Origin: Sulfolobaceae archaeon
GTDB lineage: Archaea > Thermoproteota > Thermoprotei_A > Sulfolobales > Sulfolobaceae
Direction of reading: 5' to 3'
NCBI GenBank assembly: GCA_026627305.1
Contig: JAPNVD010000025.1
Location: 1 to 58,559, forward strand
Length of the DNA stretch: 58,559 nucleotides
Shown: positions 1 to 10,500 of the stretch, piece after piece
Numbering within the stretch: the stretch's first letter is position 1
Layout of the letters: the number at the start of each line of letters is the position of its first letter
The notes under the pieces: generated by a model
The model's database searches: none
Told to the model about the DNA's origin: nothing
Seen by the model: the letters and a program-made list of their open reading frames with translations, nothing else
Translations under genes and position numbers: made by a program

Positions 1-225
1 TACTTGTTTAACTAAGTCGTCTTTTTGCGTGTCAGAGGATACTCTAGCGTAGAGGACTACCTTCTTTTTCCTTGTTATGCCCATCAACCTCTCTACGTCT
101 TCCTCCCTAAACCTCCACTTCCCGCTCTCTAGGACTACTGGCTTTATCTTGCCTTGTTTGACGTAAGTCCACAGTGTAGTGTAGGATATGCCTAGTCTCT
201 CGCATACCTCCTTTGGTCTCAGCAT
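1..225 (-). CDS. tnpA: IS607-family serine recombinase TnpA, N-terminal part (runs off window)
   Basis: Reading leftward from an ATG at 225, 75 codons stay open to the window edge. The start reads MLRPKEVCERLGISYTTLW, a MerR/excisionase-type helix-turn-helix, followed by a linker and VVLYARVSSDTQKDDL. The latter is the YARVSS motif around the catalytic serine of the small serine recombinases that move IS607 elements. The helix-turn-helix-first order is diagnostic for IS607 TnpA. The rest of the catalytic domain, and normally a tnpB gene, should lie left of the window, so 226 to about 350 should hold the element's left end. The identification is firm; intactness cannot be judged. Confidence 0.88.
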   Translation of the reverse strand, partial: MLRPKEVCERLGISYTTLWTYVKQGKIKPVVLESGKWRFREEDVERLMGITRKKKVVLYARVSSDTQKDDLVKQV

Positions 226-355
226 TGTATAAGATATTAATATAAAGCTATGTTAACTTAACGAGTTAACCGAAACTGCTGACAACGGCAATAAGATAAG
301 TTATGAATCGACTTTCTTTGAACTGTAATCTATATCCAAACTTATAGATACCTAT

Positions 356-382
356 ATATGCGCATATTCTCAAACTGAGAAT
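356..382. repeat. Two adjacent palindromes next to the hxlR stop codon
   Basis: ATATGCGCATAT (356-367) is a perfect 12-bp palindrome. It runs straight into ATTCTCA-aac-TGAGAAT (366-382), a perfect 7-bp inverted repeat with a 3-nt loop. The second repeat ends exactly where the leftward HxlR gene ends (stop codon 383-385), so it would form a hairpin in that transcript's 3' end. It could equally belong to the left end of the neighbouring IS607 element. Function is inferred only. Confidence 0.45.
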
Positions 383-730
383 TTAGGTATCATTCAAGTC
401 TCCTATTATTGGACAATCCCTATTATTAGTATATTCAGCCAACCATTTGAATAAAGGTATTATGCTCTTAATTAATTCCTTTCCTGCATCGGTCAAGTAG
501 TATACCGTAGTTGGGGGTGATGAATTGATTATATGTTTTTTAATTAGCCCAAGTTCTTGTAAATCCTTTAATGAGTCAGACAACGCCTTCGGTGTTATAC
601 CGTTAATTATCCTAAGAAGCTCGTTAAAGTGTATAGGCTCATATTTTCCAATTAAATATAATATGAGGAAATTCCATTTCCTTGATATTCTCAATAAGAG
701 GTCTTGAAAAGGACATAAAACTTTACTCAG
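383..730 (-). CDS. HxlR-family winged-helix transcriptional regulator
   Basis: DNA-binding regulator of the HxlR type. The core KWNFLILYLIGKYEPIHFNE, then GITPKALSDSLKDLQELGLI and YYLTDAGKELI, is the winged helix and beta-wing of the family. A TTG at 694 would give 103 residues and start inside the first helix. The frame stays open upstream to a TAG, and the extra codons read SKVLCPFQDLLLRISRKW, which restores the Cys-Pro that precedes the first helix in HxlR proteins. The only start-like codon there is CTG at 730, giving 115 residues, the usual family length. A TATA-like stretch near 755 sits about 25 nt ahead, as expected for a leaderless transcript. It is divergent from the P-type ATPase and probably controls it and itself; the effector (metal or redox) is unknown. 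Confidence 0.8.
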   Translation of the reverse strand: MSKVLCPFQDLLLRISRKWNFLILYLIGKYEPIHFNELLRIINGITPKALSDSLKDLQELGLIKKHIINSSPPTTVYYLTDAGKELIKSIIPLFKWLAEYTNNRDCPIIGDLNDT

Positions 731-745
731 CTATATCACCTATGG

Positions 746-764
746 AACTATAAACTTTATAGTT
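746..764. promoter_or_regulatory. 19-bp palindrome in the divergent hxlR/P-type ATPase promoter
   Basis: AACTATAAA-C-TTTATAGTT is a perfect inverted repeat with 9-bp arms and a single central base. On the minus strand it contains the TATA-like CTATAAAG about 25 nt from the CTG start of the HxlR gene. On the plus strand it abuts TTTATATATT (763-772), about 25 nt before the ATPase ATG. A dimeric winged-helix protein bound here would block both promoters, so it is a good candidate HxlR operator. The palindrome is observed; the role is inferred. Confidence 0.55.
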
Positions 765-792
765 TATATATTTTTTATACTAACTCTATCAT

Positions 793-2985
793 ATGAGCAA
801 ATCGGAAGAGGAAAAAGTATGTACATTGACTGTTGGTGGAATGGCCTGCGTGTTCTGTGCTTCAACAATAGAGAATGGATTAAAGAAACTTAACGGTGTA
901 AATAGCTGTAAAGTAATATTAGAGACTGGAGAAGTAATTGTAAAGTATAATCCTGCACGGTTAAATGAGGAAATTATAAGGAGGGAGATAGAGCGCCTCG
1001 GTTACTACGTCTCTGAGGATATTGGCTCTATTTTTAGTTATAAGATTTTGAGGGAAAACGAGATTAGATCACTTATAAGTATAGCTATCTCCTCATCACT
1101 TTTAGTTTTGATGATGGTCAAACCAAGTTATGTACTATATGTCTCACTTTTAATCTTCTTAACATCTATTAACCTCTTTTATTTAGCAAAACCTATACAT
1201 TTAGGTGCGTTATATGCATTAAGGAAAAAGATCCTTAATGAACATGTGCTTTATGGCATATCCTCAATTAACGCCTATATATTAGGGGTTATAGGCACTC
1301 TATTAACCCTTCGCAACTTATTACCCTTTTTTGTAATAGCATCGATCTTGACCTCAATTCACATATCATCCGGTTGGATGGGTGCACTGATTAGATACAA
1401 GGCTGATAAGTCTTTAAGAAGAGCTTTAGAGATTAGACCTCCCATGGCTAGAGTAATTATGCAAAACGGTGAGGAGAGATTAATCCCCGTTAAAGATGTT
1501 AGAATAGGTGATATAGTAAAGGTAAAACCGGGGGAGAGAATCCCATTGGACGGCATCGTAATTGATGGAAACTCTGAAGTTTCTGAGGCAATGATAACTG
1601 GAGAGTCTGAACTCATTCCTAAATCTAAAGGAGATTATGTAATAGGGGGATCCACGAATGGAAGTGGAGTATTAGTGATAAAGGTTACTTCTGATTATAC
1701 CAAGACCTATGCATCAAGGCTGTTAGGATTGATAAATATGGCTAAAAGGTATAGATCGTCGATAATGACATTTTATGATAAGGTTATCTCAAAGTATTGG
1801 GTCCCATTTGTGATAATCTTGACGTTCGCCATTTTTATAATAAAATTAATAGTCAACCTGACTTTCTTCAGTTTTACAATAAGTCCAGCTTTTGAAAACG
1901 CGGTCGTTAATGCTCTTTATATAGGTGTTATAGGCTATCCCTGCGCTATCGGATTTACGATCCCTTCAGCTGCCTTATTATCTTTTTCAGAATATATGAA
2001 GAAGGGTATCCTAATTAAGGATATAAATTCATTGTATAAAATTAAGATAATAAAAACAATAATTTTTGACAAGACTGGAACATTAACGTATGGAATTCCT
2101 AAAGTTAAAAATATTGTACCAATTGGAATAGATGAAGATGAGTTATTACAAATCGTAGCATCAGTTGAAAATAATTCAATTCATCCTTTCTCTAAGGCAA
2201 TTCTAGATGAAGCCAAGAAGAGGAGGATTAGGTTACTTAAAGTCAAGGAGTATAGGGAGTTTCCAGGATATGGTATTATGGGCGTGCTAGAGGATGGTAG
2301 AGAGGTGCTCGTAGGTAAAAAGGAGTTTCTTACAATGCAAGGAGTTTATGTAAGTGAAACTGTTTCAAAAAATCTTTCCATAATATATATTGCGGTAAAT
2401 AAAGAGCATAAAGGAATAATTGAGATTAAAGATGAGATTAAAGATGAAGCGCTGGAAATAGTAAAATCTTTGAGTAAAAAATATAATTTAGTTCTTTTAA
2501 GTGGTGATAGTAGGGAAACTGTAAAAGATGTTTGTAATAAATTGAAAATTATGGAATGTTATCATGGATTGTCTCCTGAGAAAAAATTCGAAATGGTGAA
2601 AAAATTAATACCTGGAGTTGCCTATATAGGTGATGGAATAAATGATGCAGCAGCTATGACAGCCTCAGATTTGGGAATTGCAGTACCTTCTTCAACAGAT
2701 GTGACCAAGAATGTTGCGGATATTTTAATTTTATATAACGATTTAAGGCTAATCCCTAAAGTTTTCTCCACTTCCAATTCCGTAATAGGATCGATCCAGA
2801 GGAATGTTTTATTAGCAATTTCATTTAATATTATAGGTATTGGACTAGCGTTACTTGGTTTACTAACTCCTCTAATTGTAATGTTAATTATGGCATTGAG
2901 TTTGATTAGTGTCTTTTCTAACGCATATGTTAGCTCTATCCTGCTATCTAATAAGTTAAAAATTGCAGACTTCATCAAGCCTTAA
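793..2985 (+). CDS. Heavy-metal P1B-type ATPase with one N-terminal HMA domain and a YPC membrane motif
   Basis: Membrane pump that exports (or loads) soft metal ions using ATP. Residues 1-75 are a heavy-metal-associated domain with GMACVFC (Cys19, Cys22). Membrane helices follow, then the actuator TGES (269-272), the transmembrane metal motif GYPCAIG (YPC at 382-384), the phosphorylation site DKTGTLT (Asp426), the P1B-specific His-Pro in [10 protein letters not shown], and [10 protein letters not shown] (613-622), with two C-terminal helices. The length of 730 is normal. The membrane motif is YPC rather than the CPC of typical copper pumps, so metal specificity is uncertain. The leaderless ATG at 793 follows a TATA box near 768. 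It is divergent from an HxlR regulator, and an insertion element sits 15 nt after its stop. Confidence 0.9.
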   Translation: MSKSEEEKVCTLTVGGMACVFCASTIENGLKKLNGVNSCKVILETGEVIVKYNPARLNEEIIRREIERLGYYVSEDIGSIFSYKILRENEIRSLISIAISSSLLVLMMVKPSYVLYVSLLIFLTSINLFYLAKPIHLGALYALRKKILNEHVLYGISSINAYILGVIGTLLTLRNLLPFFVIASILTSIHISSGWMGALIRYKADKSLRRALEIRPPMARVIMQNGEERLIPVKDVRIGDIVKVKPGERIPLDGIVIDGNSEVSEAMITGESELIPKSKGDYVIGGSTNGSGVLVIKVTSDYTKTYASRLLGLINMAKRYRSSIMTFYDKVISKYWVPFVIILTFAIFIIKLIVNLTFFSFTISPAFENAVVNALYIGVIGYPCAIGFTIPSAALLSFSEYMKKGILIKDINSLYKIKIIKTIIFDKTGTLTYGIPKVKNIVPIGIDEDELLQIVASVENNSIHPFSKAILDEAKKRRIRLLKVKEYREFPGYGIMGVLEDGREVLVGKKEFLTMQGVYVSETVSKNLSIIYIAVNKEHKGIIEIKDEIKDEALEIVKSLSKKYNLVLLSGDSRETVKDVCNKLKIMECYHGLSPEKKFEMVKKLIPGVAYIGDGINDAAAMTASDLGIAVPSSTDVTKNVADILILYNDLRLIPKVFSTSNSVIGSIQRNVLLAISFNIIGIGLALLGLLTPLIVMLIMALSLISVFSNAYVSSILLSNKLKIADFIKP

Positions 2986-3000
2986 AATGTAGATATGAAC

Positions 3001-4916
<1,916 letters not shown>

Positions 4917-4999
4917 GATTTGGCAATAAATGTATAGTTGATACAACACTCATCAAAGGCTAATACAAAACTTTTTAATGCTCTTCTTTTCTCCTTTAG

Positions 5000-6004
5000 T
5001 TGATCATCTTGTGGAAGATAATATTTGATGGAAAAGACTTCCAAAAAGTTGTTACCCCTGATGAACCACTAAGACAAGGCTTCGTTAAGATCAAACCTAT
5101 CTTTTATTCCGTTTGTGGGACTGATAAGTCAATAGTCTCAGGTAAGTGGTTTTCAAGACCAATCGCCCTAGGTCATGAAATCTCTGGTTATGTGGTTGAA
5201 GGTTCAGGAACAGATATGAAGGGCGAGAGGTTAGAAAAGGGAGACTATGTTGCACTTTATCCAAACTACTATTGTGGAGAGTGTATAGAATGTAAGTACG
5301 GTAATTACAACGCCTGTAGGAATAAGAGGATGATAGGGGTTAGAGAAGATGGGGGACTTTCAGAGTATATGATAGTTGAACCCAAATTTCTCCTTAAACT
5401 GCCAAAGGATATGAGAGAAGAGCTAGGCCCATTAGTTGAACCAACAGCTGTTGGTGTTCACGCCCTTAAGAAGTTCAGCGATCCGAGGAGGAGGTTAGTA
5501 ATAATTGGTTTAGGAGGTACTGGCTCCTTAGCTTATGAGACGGCACATCTTTTGGGCTTTAGTGATGTAACTGCTGTAGAGAAGAGCGATAAAAAGTTAA
5601 AGATTGCTAGGGAACTTGGATTAAAAGTATTTCATTCCCTAACAGAGGCTATTGATGATGAACCGATAAACATACTAGACACTGTTGGTGATGAAAAGAG
5701 TGTAGCGGAGATCGAGTCTGCAATGGATAGAATTCCTGCAGGTTCAGAGATAGTAATTACAGGTTTAGGTAGCGATATCCTAAAGTTTCATAGGGATGTA
5801 CTTATAAGGAGGGAGTTAACGGTAAAGGGTTCAATAATCTATAACCCATCAGACTTCATAGAGGCTAGCAGACTCCTTTATACCCACCAAAGAGAGTATT
5901 TAAGGCTTGTAACCAAAGTGGAGGATAGACTTAGCAACCTAAATGAGTTAAAGTCTTTAATTTTGGACGATTCAAATATAAAAACCGTAATAAGAATACA
6001 ATAA
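5000..6004 (+). CDS. Zinc-dependent medium-chain alcohol/polyol dehydrogenase
   Basis: NAD(P)-dependent oxidation of an alcohol or sugar, with a catalytic zinc. Cys39 (SVCGTDKS) and His59-Glu60 (LGHE) fit the catalytic zinc site. CGECIECKYGNYNAC (92-106) supplies the four structural-zinc cysteines. GLGGTG (170-175) is the Rossmann dinucleotide-binding loop. The length of 334 is normal. A TATA-like TTTTTAAT near 4975 places the transcript start at about 5000, so either TTG 5000 or TTG 5009 (MWKIIFDG) is the start. It precedes an organic-anion MFS transporter in the same direction, which suggests the pair imports and oxidises a sugar acid or polyol. Substrate unknown. Confidence 0.85.
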   Translation: MIILWKIIFDGKDFQKVVTPDEPLRQGFVKIKPIFYSVCGTDKSIVSGKWFSRPIALGHEISGYVVEGSGTDMKGERLEKGDYVALYPNYYCGECIECKYGNYNACRNKRMIGVREDGGLSEYMIVEPKFLLKLPKDMREELGPLVEPTAVGVHALKKFSDPRRRLVIIGLGGTGSLAYETAHLLGFSDVTAVEKSDKKLKIARELGLKVFHSLTEAIDDEPINILDTVGDEKSVAEIESAMDRIPAGSEIVITGLGSDILKFHRDVLIRRELTVKGSIIYNPSDFIEASRLLYTHQREYLRLVTKVEDRLSNLNELKSLILDDSNIKTVIRIQ

Positions 6005-6057
6005 TTACTTTAAAATTATTTTAGACAAAGTTTATATTCGAAACTTATTTTTCTATA

Positions 6058-7332
6058 ATGATGGCATCAAGTAACCTTAGGTGGACTATAGTTGGCTTGA
6101 TGTTTACTATAATAACTATAGATTACATAGATAGAGGTATTGTACCAGCAGCAGAACCAATATTGACAAAGCTCTTTTCCTTAAATCCAATAGAAATAGC
6201 GTTAATAGGCAACGGTTTTCTTTACGGTTATCTGATAATGAATCCTATCGTTGGATATTTGTTGGATAGATACGGACCAAGAAAAGTGCTAAGCTCTTTC
6301 GTTATGGGCTGGGGAGTAGTGGAGCTCATTACAGCTTTAGCTACCTCAGCCCTCTATTTGATCTTCGCCAGGGTCTTATTGGGAGTTGTAGAAGCTGCAG
6401 GATTTCCAGCAGTGACTAAGGTCACTGCAAACTGGCTTACCAGGAGCGAAAAGGCTAGGGGAGGGACTATAGGTGATGCGGGAGTTAACGTAGGTGTTGT
6501 TCTAGGCTCTCTAGTACTCGTCTGGTTTACACTGTTCTTACCAACTACCATAGCCTGGAGGATAGCTCTAGTAGCTGTTGGCATAGTTTCAATACTTTTA
6601 GGAGTTATCTTGAGGTTCGTAGTCCATGATTCTCCTGAAAAGCATCCGGGGATTTCGAGGGAAGAGCTGGAATACATAAGGAATAACCAAGAGGTGAGCG
6701 TAGAGCAGAAGAAGGTACCAGTTATTTACTGGTTTAAGACCAAGGACTATTGGGCTTACATGATGGGTTTAGGTGCTCAGGCTGGAATATTCTTTGGTCT
6801 GTTCACTTGGCTACCAGAATACCTTTATTACGCTAGGCATCTTAGCCTATCATTAACTTTATACTCCTTAGCATTGATATGGGGTTTTGGATTCGTTGGT
6901 GAAATAACTGGCGGTTTTATCATAGATAGCCTTATAAAGAGAAAGGGAGCTAACTTCGCACTAAAGCTAGGATTTGCTGTAAGTTCGCTCTCCGTAACAA
7001 TTGGGCTTTTGCTTGTCGCAACACTGACTACTTCAACTGCTGAAGCTATAGCTATGCTTTCAGTTACTTTCTTCTTCTTGAGGTGGTCAGGGATACAATG
7101 GGGTGCCCCTTCGTTCATAGTGCCACAGGAATACGCTGGTCAATGGGGAGGTCATATTGGTCTTTGGGAGACCTTATGGGGAATAGTATTACCGATATTC
7201 TTTGGTTACTTATTGGCGCTGACTCACTCTTACGATATCGGTATTGAGATGTTTGGAATAGTAGGTATTATATACTTCCTAGGCGCCTCTGTGTTGACCA
7301 CCTATAAGAGATTAAAGATATATGTGAATTAA
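6058..7332 (+). CDS. MFS transporter, anion:cation symporter (ACS) type
   Basis: Twelve-helix secondary transporter of 424 residues. The first cytoplasmic loop carries GYLLDRYGPRKVL, the major-facilitator signature, and IDYIDRGIVPAAEPIL in helix 1 is typical of the ACS family (hexuronate, galactonate, phthalate and similar organic anions). A TATA-like TTTATATT about 25 nt before the ATG fits a leaderless start; a second ATG follows at once at 6061. It lies 53 nt after the dehydrogenase gene but appears to have its own promoter. Substrate is inferred only as an organic or sugar acid. Confidence 0.85.
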   Translation: MMASSNLRWTIVGLMFTIITIDYIDRGIVPAAEPILTKLFSLNPIEIALIGNGFLYGYLIMNPIVGYLLDRYGPRKVLSSFVMGWGVVELITALATSALYLIFARVLLGVVEAAGFPAVTKVTANWLTRSEKARGGTIGDAGVNVGVVLGSLVLVWFTLFLPTTIAWRIALVAVGIVSILLGVILRFVVHDSPEKHPGISREELEYIRNNQEVSVEQKKVPVIYWFKTKDYWAYMMGLGAQAGIFFGLFTWLPEYLYYARHLSLSLTLYSLALIWGFGFVGEITGGFIIDSLIKRKGANFALKLGFAVSSLSVTIGLLLVATLTTSTAEAIAMLSVTFFFLRWSGIQWGAPSFIVPQEYAGQWGGHIGLWETLWGIVLPIFFGYLLALTHSYDIGIEMFGIVGIIYFLGASVLTTYKRLKIYVN

Positions 7333-7383
7333 AAAGAGATATAGATAAGAGATCTTAACGAAAGCAGGTCTAATAGTTGCTGA

Positions 7384-7551
7384 TTAGGAAAAATCTCCCC
7401 TAACTCGAGAATAGATTTTATGATCCATTGTAAACATCTCCTCAATAACTTCAATTGCTATACTTCTGGGTAATAGGAGTGTGTCTCCTAAAGAATGACT
7501 TACAATCTTCTTTTTTGCTCCCTCTCTCAAAGCATAAATACTTTCTCTCAA
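7384..7551 (-). CDS. Possible small protein of 55 residues, divergent from the gene at 7585
   Basis: A leftward frame from TTG 7551 to TAA 7384 that looks protein-like: it begins LRESIYALREGAKKKIV and continues GDTLLLPRSIAIEVIEEMF before ending SRVRGDFS. It shares the AT-rich TATA-like box at 7560-7575 with the divergent gene at 7585, which places a leaderless transcript start close to the TTG. The segment GDTLLLPRSIAIEV resembles the C-terminus of RraA-like proteins, so it could instead be a relic of a longer gene. An in-frame TGA lies two codons upstream of the TTG. No function assigned. Confidence 0.35.
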   Translation of the reverse strand: MRESIYALREGAKKKIVSHSLGDTLLLPRSIAIEVIEEMFTMDHKIYSRVRGDFS

Positions 7552-7584
7552 GGCTCAAAAATATTTATATTTATTATCATCGAG

Positions 7585-7815
7585 ATGATCGCGATAGTTT
7601 ACACTAAGCTAGGTCCCTTCTATGAGCCTATAGAGAAGAGAAGGATAAACACTAGGGAAGAGTTTGAGGAACTTTTGAAGGAGTGGAAGTATGCAGATCT
7701 CATAGAGCTTTATGACGATAATGATGAGCTAATATGTGAATATTCCGGTGAAAAGGATTATGAGGAGTGCATAAAGTACTTTAATAATAGAAAGGACATA
7801 GAAGATGAATTTTAA
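7585..7815 (+). CDS. Small acidic protein of unknown function
   Basis: A 76-residue acidic protein starting MIAIVYTKLGPFYEPIEKRR. A 106-residue frame opens at 7495, but the 7495-7584 part translates to a low-complexity hydrophobic run over a TATA-like TTTATATTTATT (7564-7575). ATG 7585 is therefore the likely leaderless start. The rest is a helix (REEFEELLKEWKYADLIEL), an acidic beta-hairpin and a helical tail. No family is recognised. It is divergent from the 55-residue frame at 7384-7551. Confidence 0.6.
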   Translation: MIAIVYTKLGPFYEPIEKRRINTREEFEELLKEWKYADLIELYDDNDELICEYSGEKDYEECIKYFNNRKDIEDEF

Positions 7816-7829
7816 ACTTAACAAGTAAG

Positions 7830-8432
7830 TTATACCTTCTTAAGATAGAACTTTATAGCCAATTTTATTGCCTTAATCATCATATCTAGGCTCATGGAGG
7901 GGCAATTATGCTGAACAGCTAACCTCTCGTGGCAAGGGACGTGAATGAACCCTCCTTTTGCACCTATTTTCTTAGCCTCCCTCATAATGATAAACATCGT
8001 TAGGTTGCAGATGTAAGCACCAGCTGATAGGCTTATCTCTGAGGGTATATTATTGGTATTCAAGTACTCCACAAGCTCCTCGACTGGAAGGTTTGAGAAT
8101 ATTCCATCAGGCATCATAGGGTCTATTAACTCACCTCTGTAACTCATCCCTGCGTTATCTGGTATCTTAGCATATTTGTAGTTTATCGCTATCTTCTCAG
8201 GAGTTATCTTGCTTCTCCCAGGGGCTAAGCCTATTCCTAGTATTAACTTAGGTCTATATTGCTCAATAGCCTGAGTCACTAGCTTCTCTATTCTGTTATA
8301 TTCGACAGGAAGGATTATCCCAACTACCTTTTCATCCTCAATTACTTCTCCGTTTAATGATTTCACTATGAGTTCTGAAGGATTTTCAGGGTAATCTGAA
8401 AACTTTTCGAAACCAAACAGAAGTACAGTCAT
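7830..8432 (-). CDS. pcp: Pyroglutamyl peptidase I (pyrrolidone carboxyl peptidase, C15)
   Basis: Cytosolic cysteine peptidase removing N-terminal pyroglutamate from peptides. The start [20 protein letters not shown] matches the family's GFEPFGG...[16 protein letters not shown] carries the glycine-rich substrate loop. The catalytic Cys is in [14 protein letters not shown] and the His in [10 protein letters not shown]. The frame is open to 8471, but the first 13 codons encode a hydrophobic run over a TATA-like sequence. ATG 8432 gives 200 residues, close to the usual 200-220, and a leaderless start. It converges with the small gene ending at 7815. Confidence 0.93.
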   Translation of the reverse strand: MTVLLFGFEKFSDYPENPSELIVKSLNGEVIEDEKVVGIILPVEYNRIEKLVTQAIEQYRPKLILGIGLAPGRSKITPEKIAINYKYAKIPDNAGMSYRGELIDPMMPDGIFSNLPVEELVEYLNTNNIPSEISLSAGAYICNLTMFIIMREAKKIGAKGGFIHVPCHERLAVQHNCPSMSLDMMIKAIKLAIKFYLKKV

Positions 8433-8783
8433 AGTATAAAAATAAGAGAAGATAAAGATAAAATAAACCATTTGTTGTTAACCCATCAGAGGAGATCAGC
8501 AAAGAGACATTAATGTTGTTTGTGAATATAGCAAATTAATTGTTTACATCTCTACAATGGACTTAGCTTAATCTCTTTCACGCTAAGAGTTTACCAATTA
8601 TGAGATCACAAATAGACGTTTGACTCCTCAGTATAGAACATCAGTTTTATATCGAAAAACAGGCTTTGCTTTATAGCAAAGAATAAGCCAACATTCAAAA
8701 TTTTTCGTTTATCCCTTATAGTAGAGCTTAGCCTTTTTCCTCAATAAAAATAATGAATTAGGGCAGTTTCCACGATAGAGAAA
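8433..8783. other. Gene-free stretch with one perfect hairpin
   Basis: No convincing frame on either strand. The part next to 8432 is the pcp promoter, with TATA-like TTTATC repeats on the minus strand. CTTTGCT-TTAT-AGCAAAG (8664-8681) is a perfect 7-bp stem with a 4-nt loop, and flanking GGC/GCC could extend it with an internal loop. It might mark the 3' end of the leftward FMN-reductase transcript or a small RNA. Nothing else is recognised. Confidence 0.5.
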
Positions 8784-9371
8784 TCACGTTGTAACTGTTA
8801 GCTCTTTTTTACTTCTGACTAATAGAACTTCTTCAACAATTCTCTCTAATAGTATCCTTATAAACTTTTTAGCCATTTCATCGTTGAGATTACCATTTTC
8901 GTCAAACTTCTGTTGTGCGAAGCTCACAAAAACCTCTGGCTGATTAACAATTCTTGCGTTAAGGTATTCCATTATCTGCACTAGATGATAGTGAGCTAAA
9001 GAACCGCCTAACATTCCAATAGATGCACTCATTATTCCTACAACTTTACCATCAAACGGGTTATCTCCGTAAGGTCTAGTCACCCAGTCTATTAAATTCT
9101 TCAAAACTCCAGGGATTGACCTATTGTACTCTGGCGTGGCGAAGATAATGGCATCTGCTTCCCTTATCTTCTTCTTGAGCTCCTTAACTATCTCAGGTGG
9201 GTTGTTCTCCTCGTCCTGGTTAAACGGAGGTATCAGTTGAAGATCTTCAAATATCTCCATCTTCGCATTATTAGGCAAGAGGTTTAACGTAGCCTTTAGC
9301 AACAATTTATTGTAGGAGTTCTTCCTTATGCTTCCAGGTATTCCGAGTATGTTTATCTGAGACATGGTCAT
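8784..9371 (-). CDS. NAD(P)H-dependent FMN reductase, flavodoxin fold
   Basis: Flavoprotein reducing FMN, quinones or azo-type compounds. ILGIPGSIRKNSYNKLLL near the N-terminus is the FMN phosphate-binding loop. IIFATPEYNRSIPGVLKNLI around residues 75-95 and the later IMSASIGMLGG are the other two flavin-contact loops of the NADPH_dep_FMN_red family. 195 residues is normal. ATG 9371 and ATG 9365 are both possible; a TTTAAATATT box about 25 nt upstream suggests a leaderless start at either. Flanked by long gene-poor gaps, so no operon context. Confidence 0.9.
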   Translation of the reverse strand: MTMSQINILGIPGSIRKNSYNKLLLKATLNLLPNNAKMEIFEDLQLIPPFNQDEENNPPEIVKELKKKIREADAIIFATPEYNRSIPGVLKNLIDWVTRPYGDNPFDGKVVGIMSASIGMLGGSLAHYHLVQIMEYLNARIVNQPEVFVSFAQQKFDENGNLNDEMAKKFIRILLERIVEEVLLVRSKKELTVTT

Positions 9372-9995
9372 TTATTTAGCCATGTAAATATTTAAATCTA
9401 TCGAAAATAGGTTAATTTATAGTATTAAAATTATGATGATAACAAAATTTATTGGGGCTTATTATACAGTTTATTGAAATGTTTAGTTTACATCGTTATT
9501 AGTTTAAACATTAACATGCATGAATATGAGTAGGATTTAACAGAGCTTATAAAAAGATCCTTTAAAGCCCAACCTATCTGCTCATAGTGAGAATTACTGC
9601 TAATGAGCTAGCTTTTATTAACTAGCTATATATCCAGTTACGGGTGATATCTCCTGTATTTAACACTTAACCTAAAGAGACTAACGAAGATTTGTTTGAA
9701 AGAGAAAAGAGAGGATCAGCAAATTAGTGCAAAGATTAGTTTTCCGCTGGCCTCCTTTTCACTATAAAAACGAGGTTTACCATTCTTTTTATTATGATGG
9801 TATAGGAGTTTTCATTATAAGGATACACTTTATACAACTCTTTAGAATCTCTCTACCCTAAGGCTTTCATCATAAAGTCACTTAAGATCTCCCTACCTAT
9901 GAGCCTCATATTATCTCACTGAGCTCAAGCAAGTTTTACTATACAAAACAAATTGACTTTATGAAACATGTAGTTGTAACTTTTATTCAATCAAT
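9372..9995. other. Gene-poor stretch with one relic
   Basis: 624 bases without an intact gene. The first 40 hold the FMN-reductase promoter. A short inverted repeat, AGCTAG...CTAGCT, lies near 9609-9630. The leftward relic frame at 9736-9909 is listed separately. No tRNA or convincing box C/D or H/ACA RNA was seen by eye, though small guide RNAs are hard to exclude. Confidence 0.5.
9736..9909 (-). pseudogene. Relic small gene with one in-frame TAG
   Basis: Leftward from ATG 9909 the frame reads MRLIGREILSDFMMKALG, meets a single TAG (9855-9853), then continues in the same frame RDSKELYKVYPYNENSYTII to a TAA at 9736. Both halves look like ordinary protein sequence, and the total would be about 57 residues. 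A single point mutation in a former small gene is the simplest explanation. No family recognised, and chance cannot be excluded for so short a frame. Confidence 0.3.
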
Positions 9996-10388
9996 TCAAT
10001 CTTTATTTCCCTTCTCCCATTCGCTTATAACTTCCTCAGCAATTCTCATAGCCTCTAGAGCTGCTGGAAATCCACAGTAGACAGTTGAATGTATGATCAC
10101 CTCCCTTATTTCCTCTTTAGAGACGCCATTCCTTAACGCACCTTTTATGTGGATTCTGAGCTCGTTTTGTCTGTTCTGGGGGATAAGCATCGAAATAGTG
10201 ATTAAACTTCTAGTCTTCTTATCCAACACTGGCCTTTGCCATATATATCCCCAAACATGTTCTGTGACAAGATCCTGAATTGGCTTGTTGAAATCGTTAA
10301 CTTGTGAAAGCGCTTTATTCACGTAGTTCTCACCTAATACTTGTTTCCTTAACTCCAAACCTTTTCGGTACCTATCTTCGCTCTCCAT
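9996..10388 (-). CDS. Carboxymuconolactone decarboxylase (CMD/AhpD-like) family protein
   Basis: 130-residue all-helical protein of the PcaC/CMD type. Signature segments are HVWGYIWQRPVLDKKTRSLI, ISMLIPQNRQNELRIHIKGA and the C-terminal REVIIHSTVYCGFPAALEAM. A single Cys sits in the last motif, where AhpD-type members have a CxxC, so a peroxidase role like AhpD is less likely than a decarboxylase or uncharacterised oxidative-stress role. ATG 10388 gives a normal family length. Neighbours do not form an operon. Confidence 0.88.
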   Translation of the reverse strand: MESEDRYRKGLELRKQVLGENYVNKALSQVNDFNKPIQDLVTEHVWGYIWQRPVLDKKTRSLITISMLIPQNRQNELRIHIKGALRNGVSKEEIREVIIHSTVYCGFPAALEAMRIAEEVISEWEKGNKD

Positions 10389-10500
10389 AATACATTATAT
10401 CATTCTTAATATTTTAATTTATAGGAAAAGGTGTCTAACGGTCATAAAAAGGTTAACATTTCATCTTTATTAACGTTTTGCGAGTATTTATATATTGCAT

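Noticed and set aside
525-707. 60-codon rightward frame over the hxlR gene
   Set aside because: It is the complement of a clear HxlR family gene and shows no protein-like features of its own.
9560-9680. tRNA or small RNA gene in the 9.6-kb gap
   Set aside because: The AGCTAG...CTAGCT repeat is short; there is no cloverleaf, no T-arm motif and no CCA-adjacent acceptor stem.
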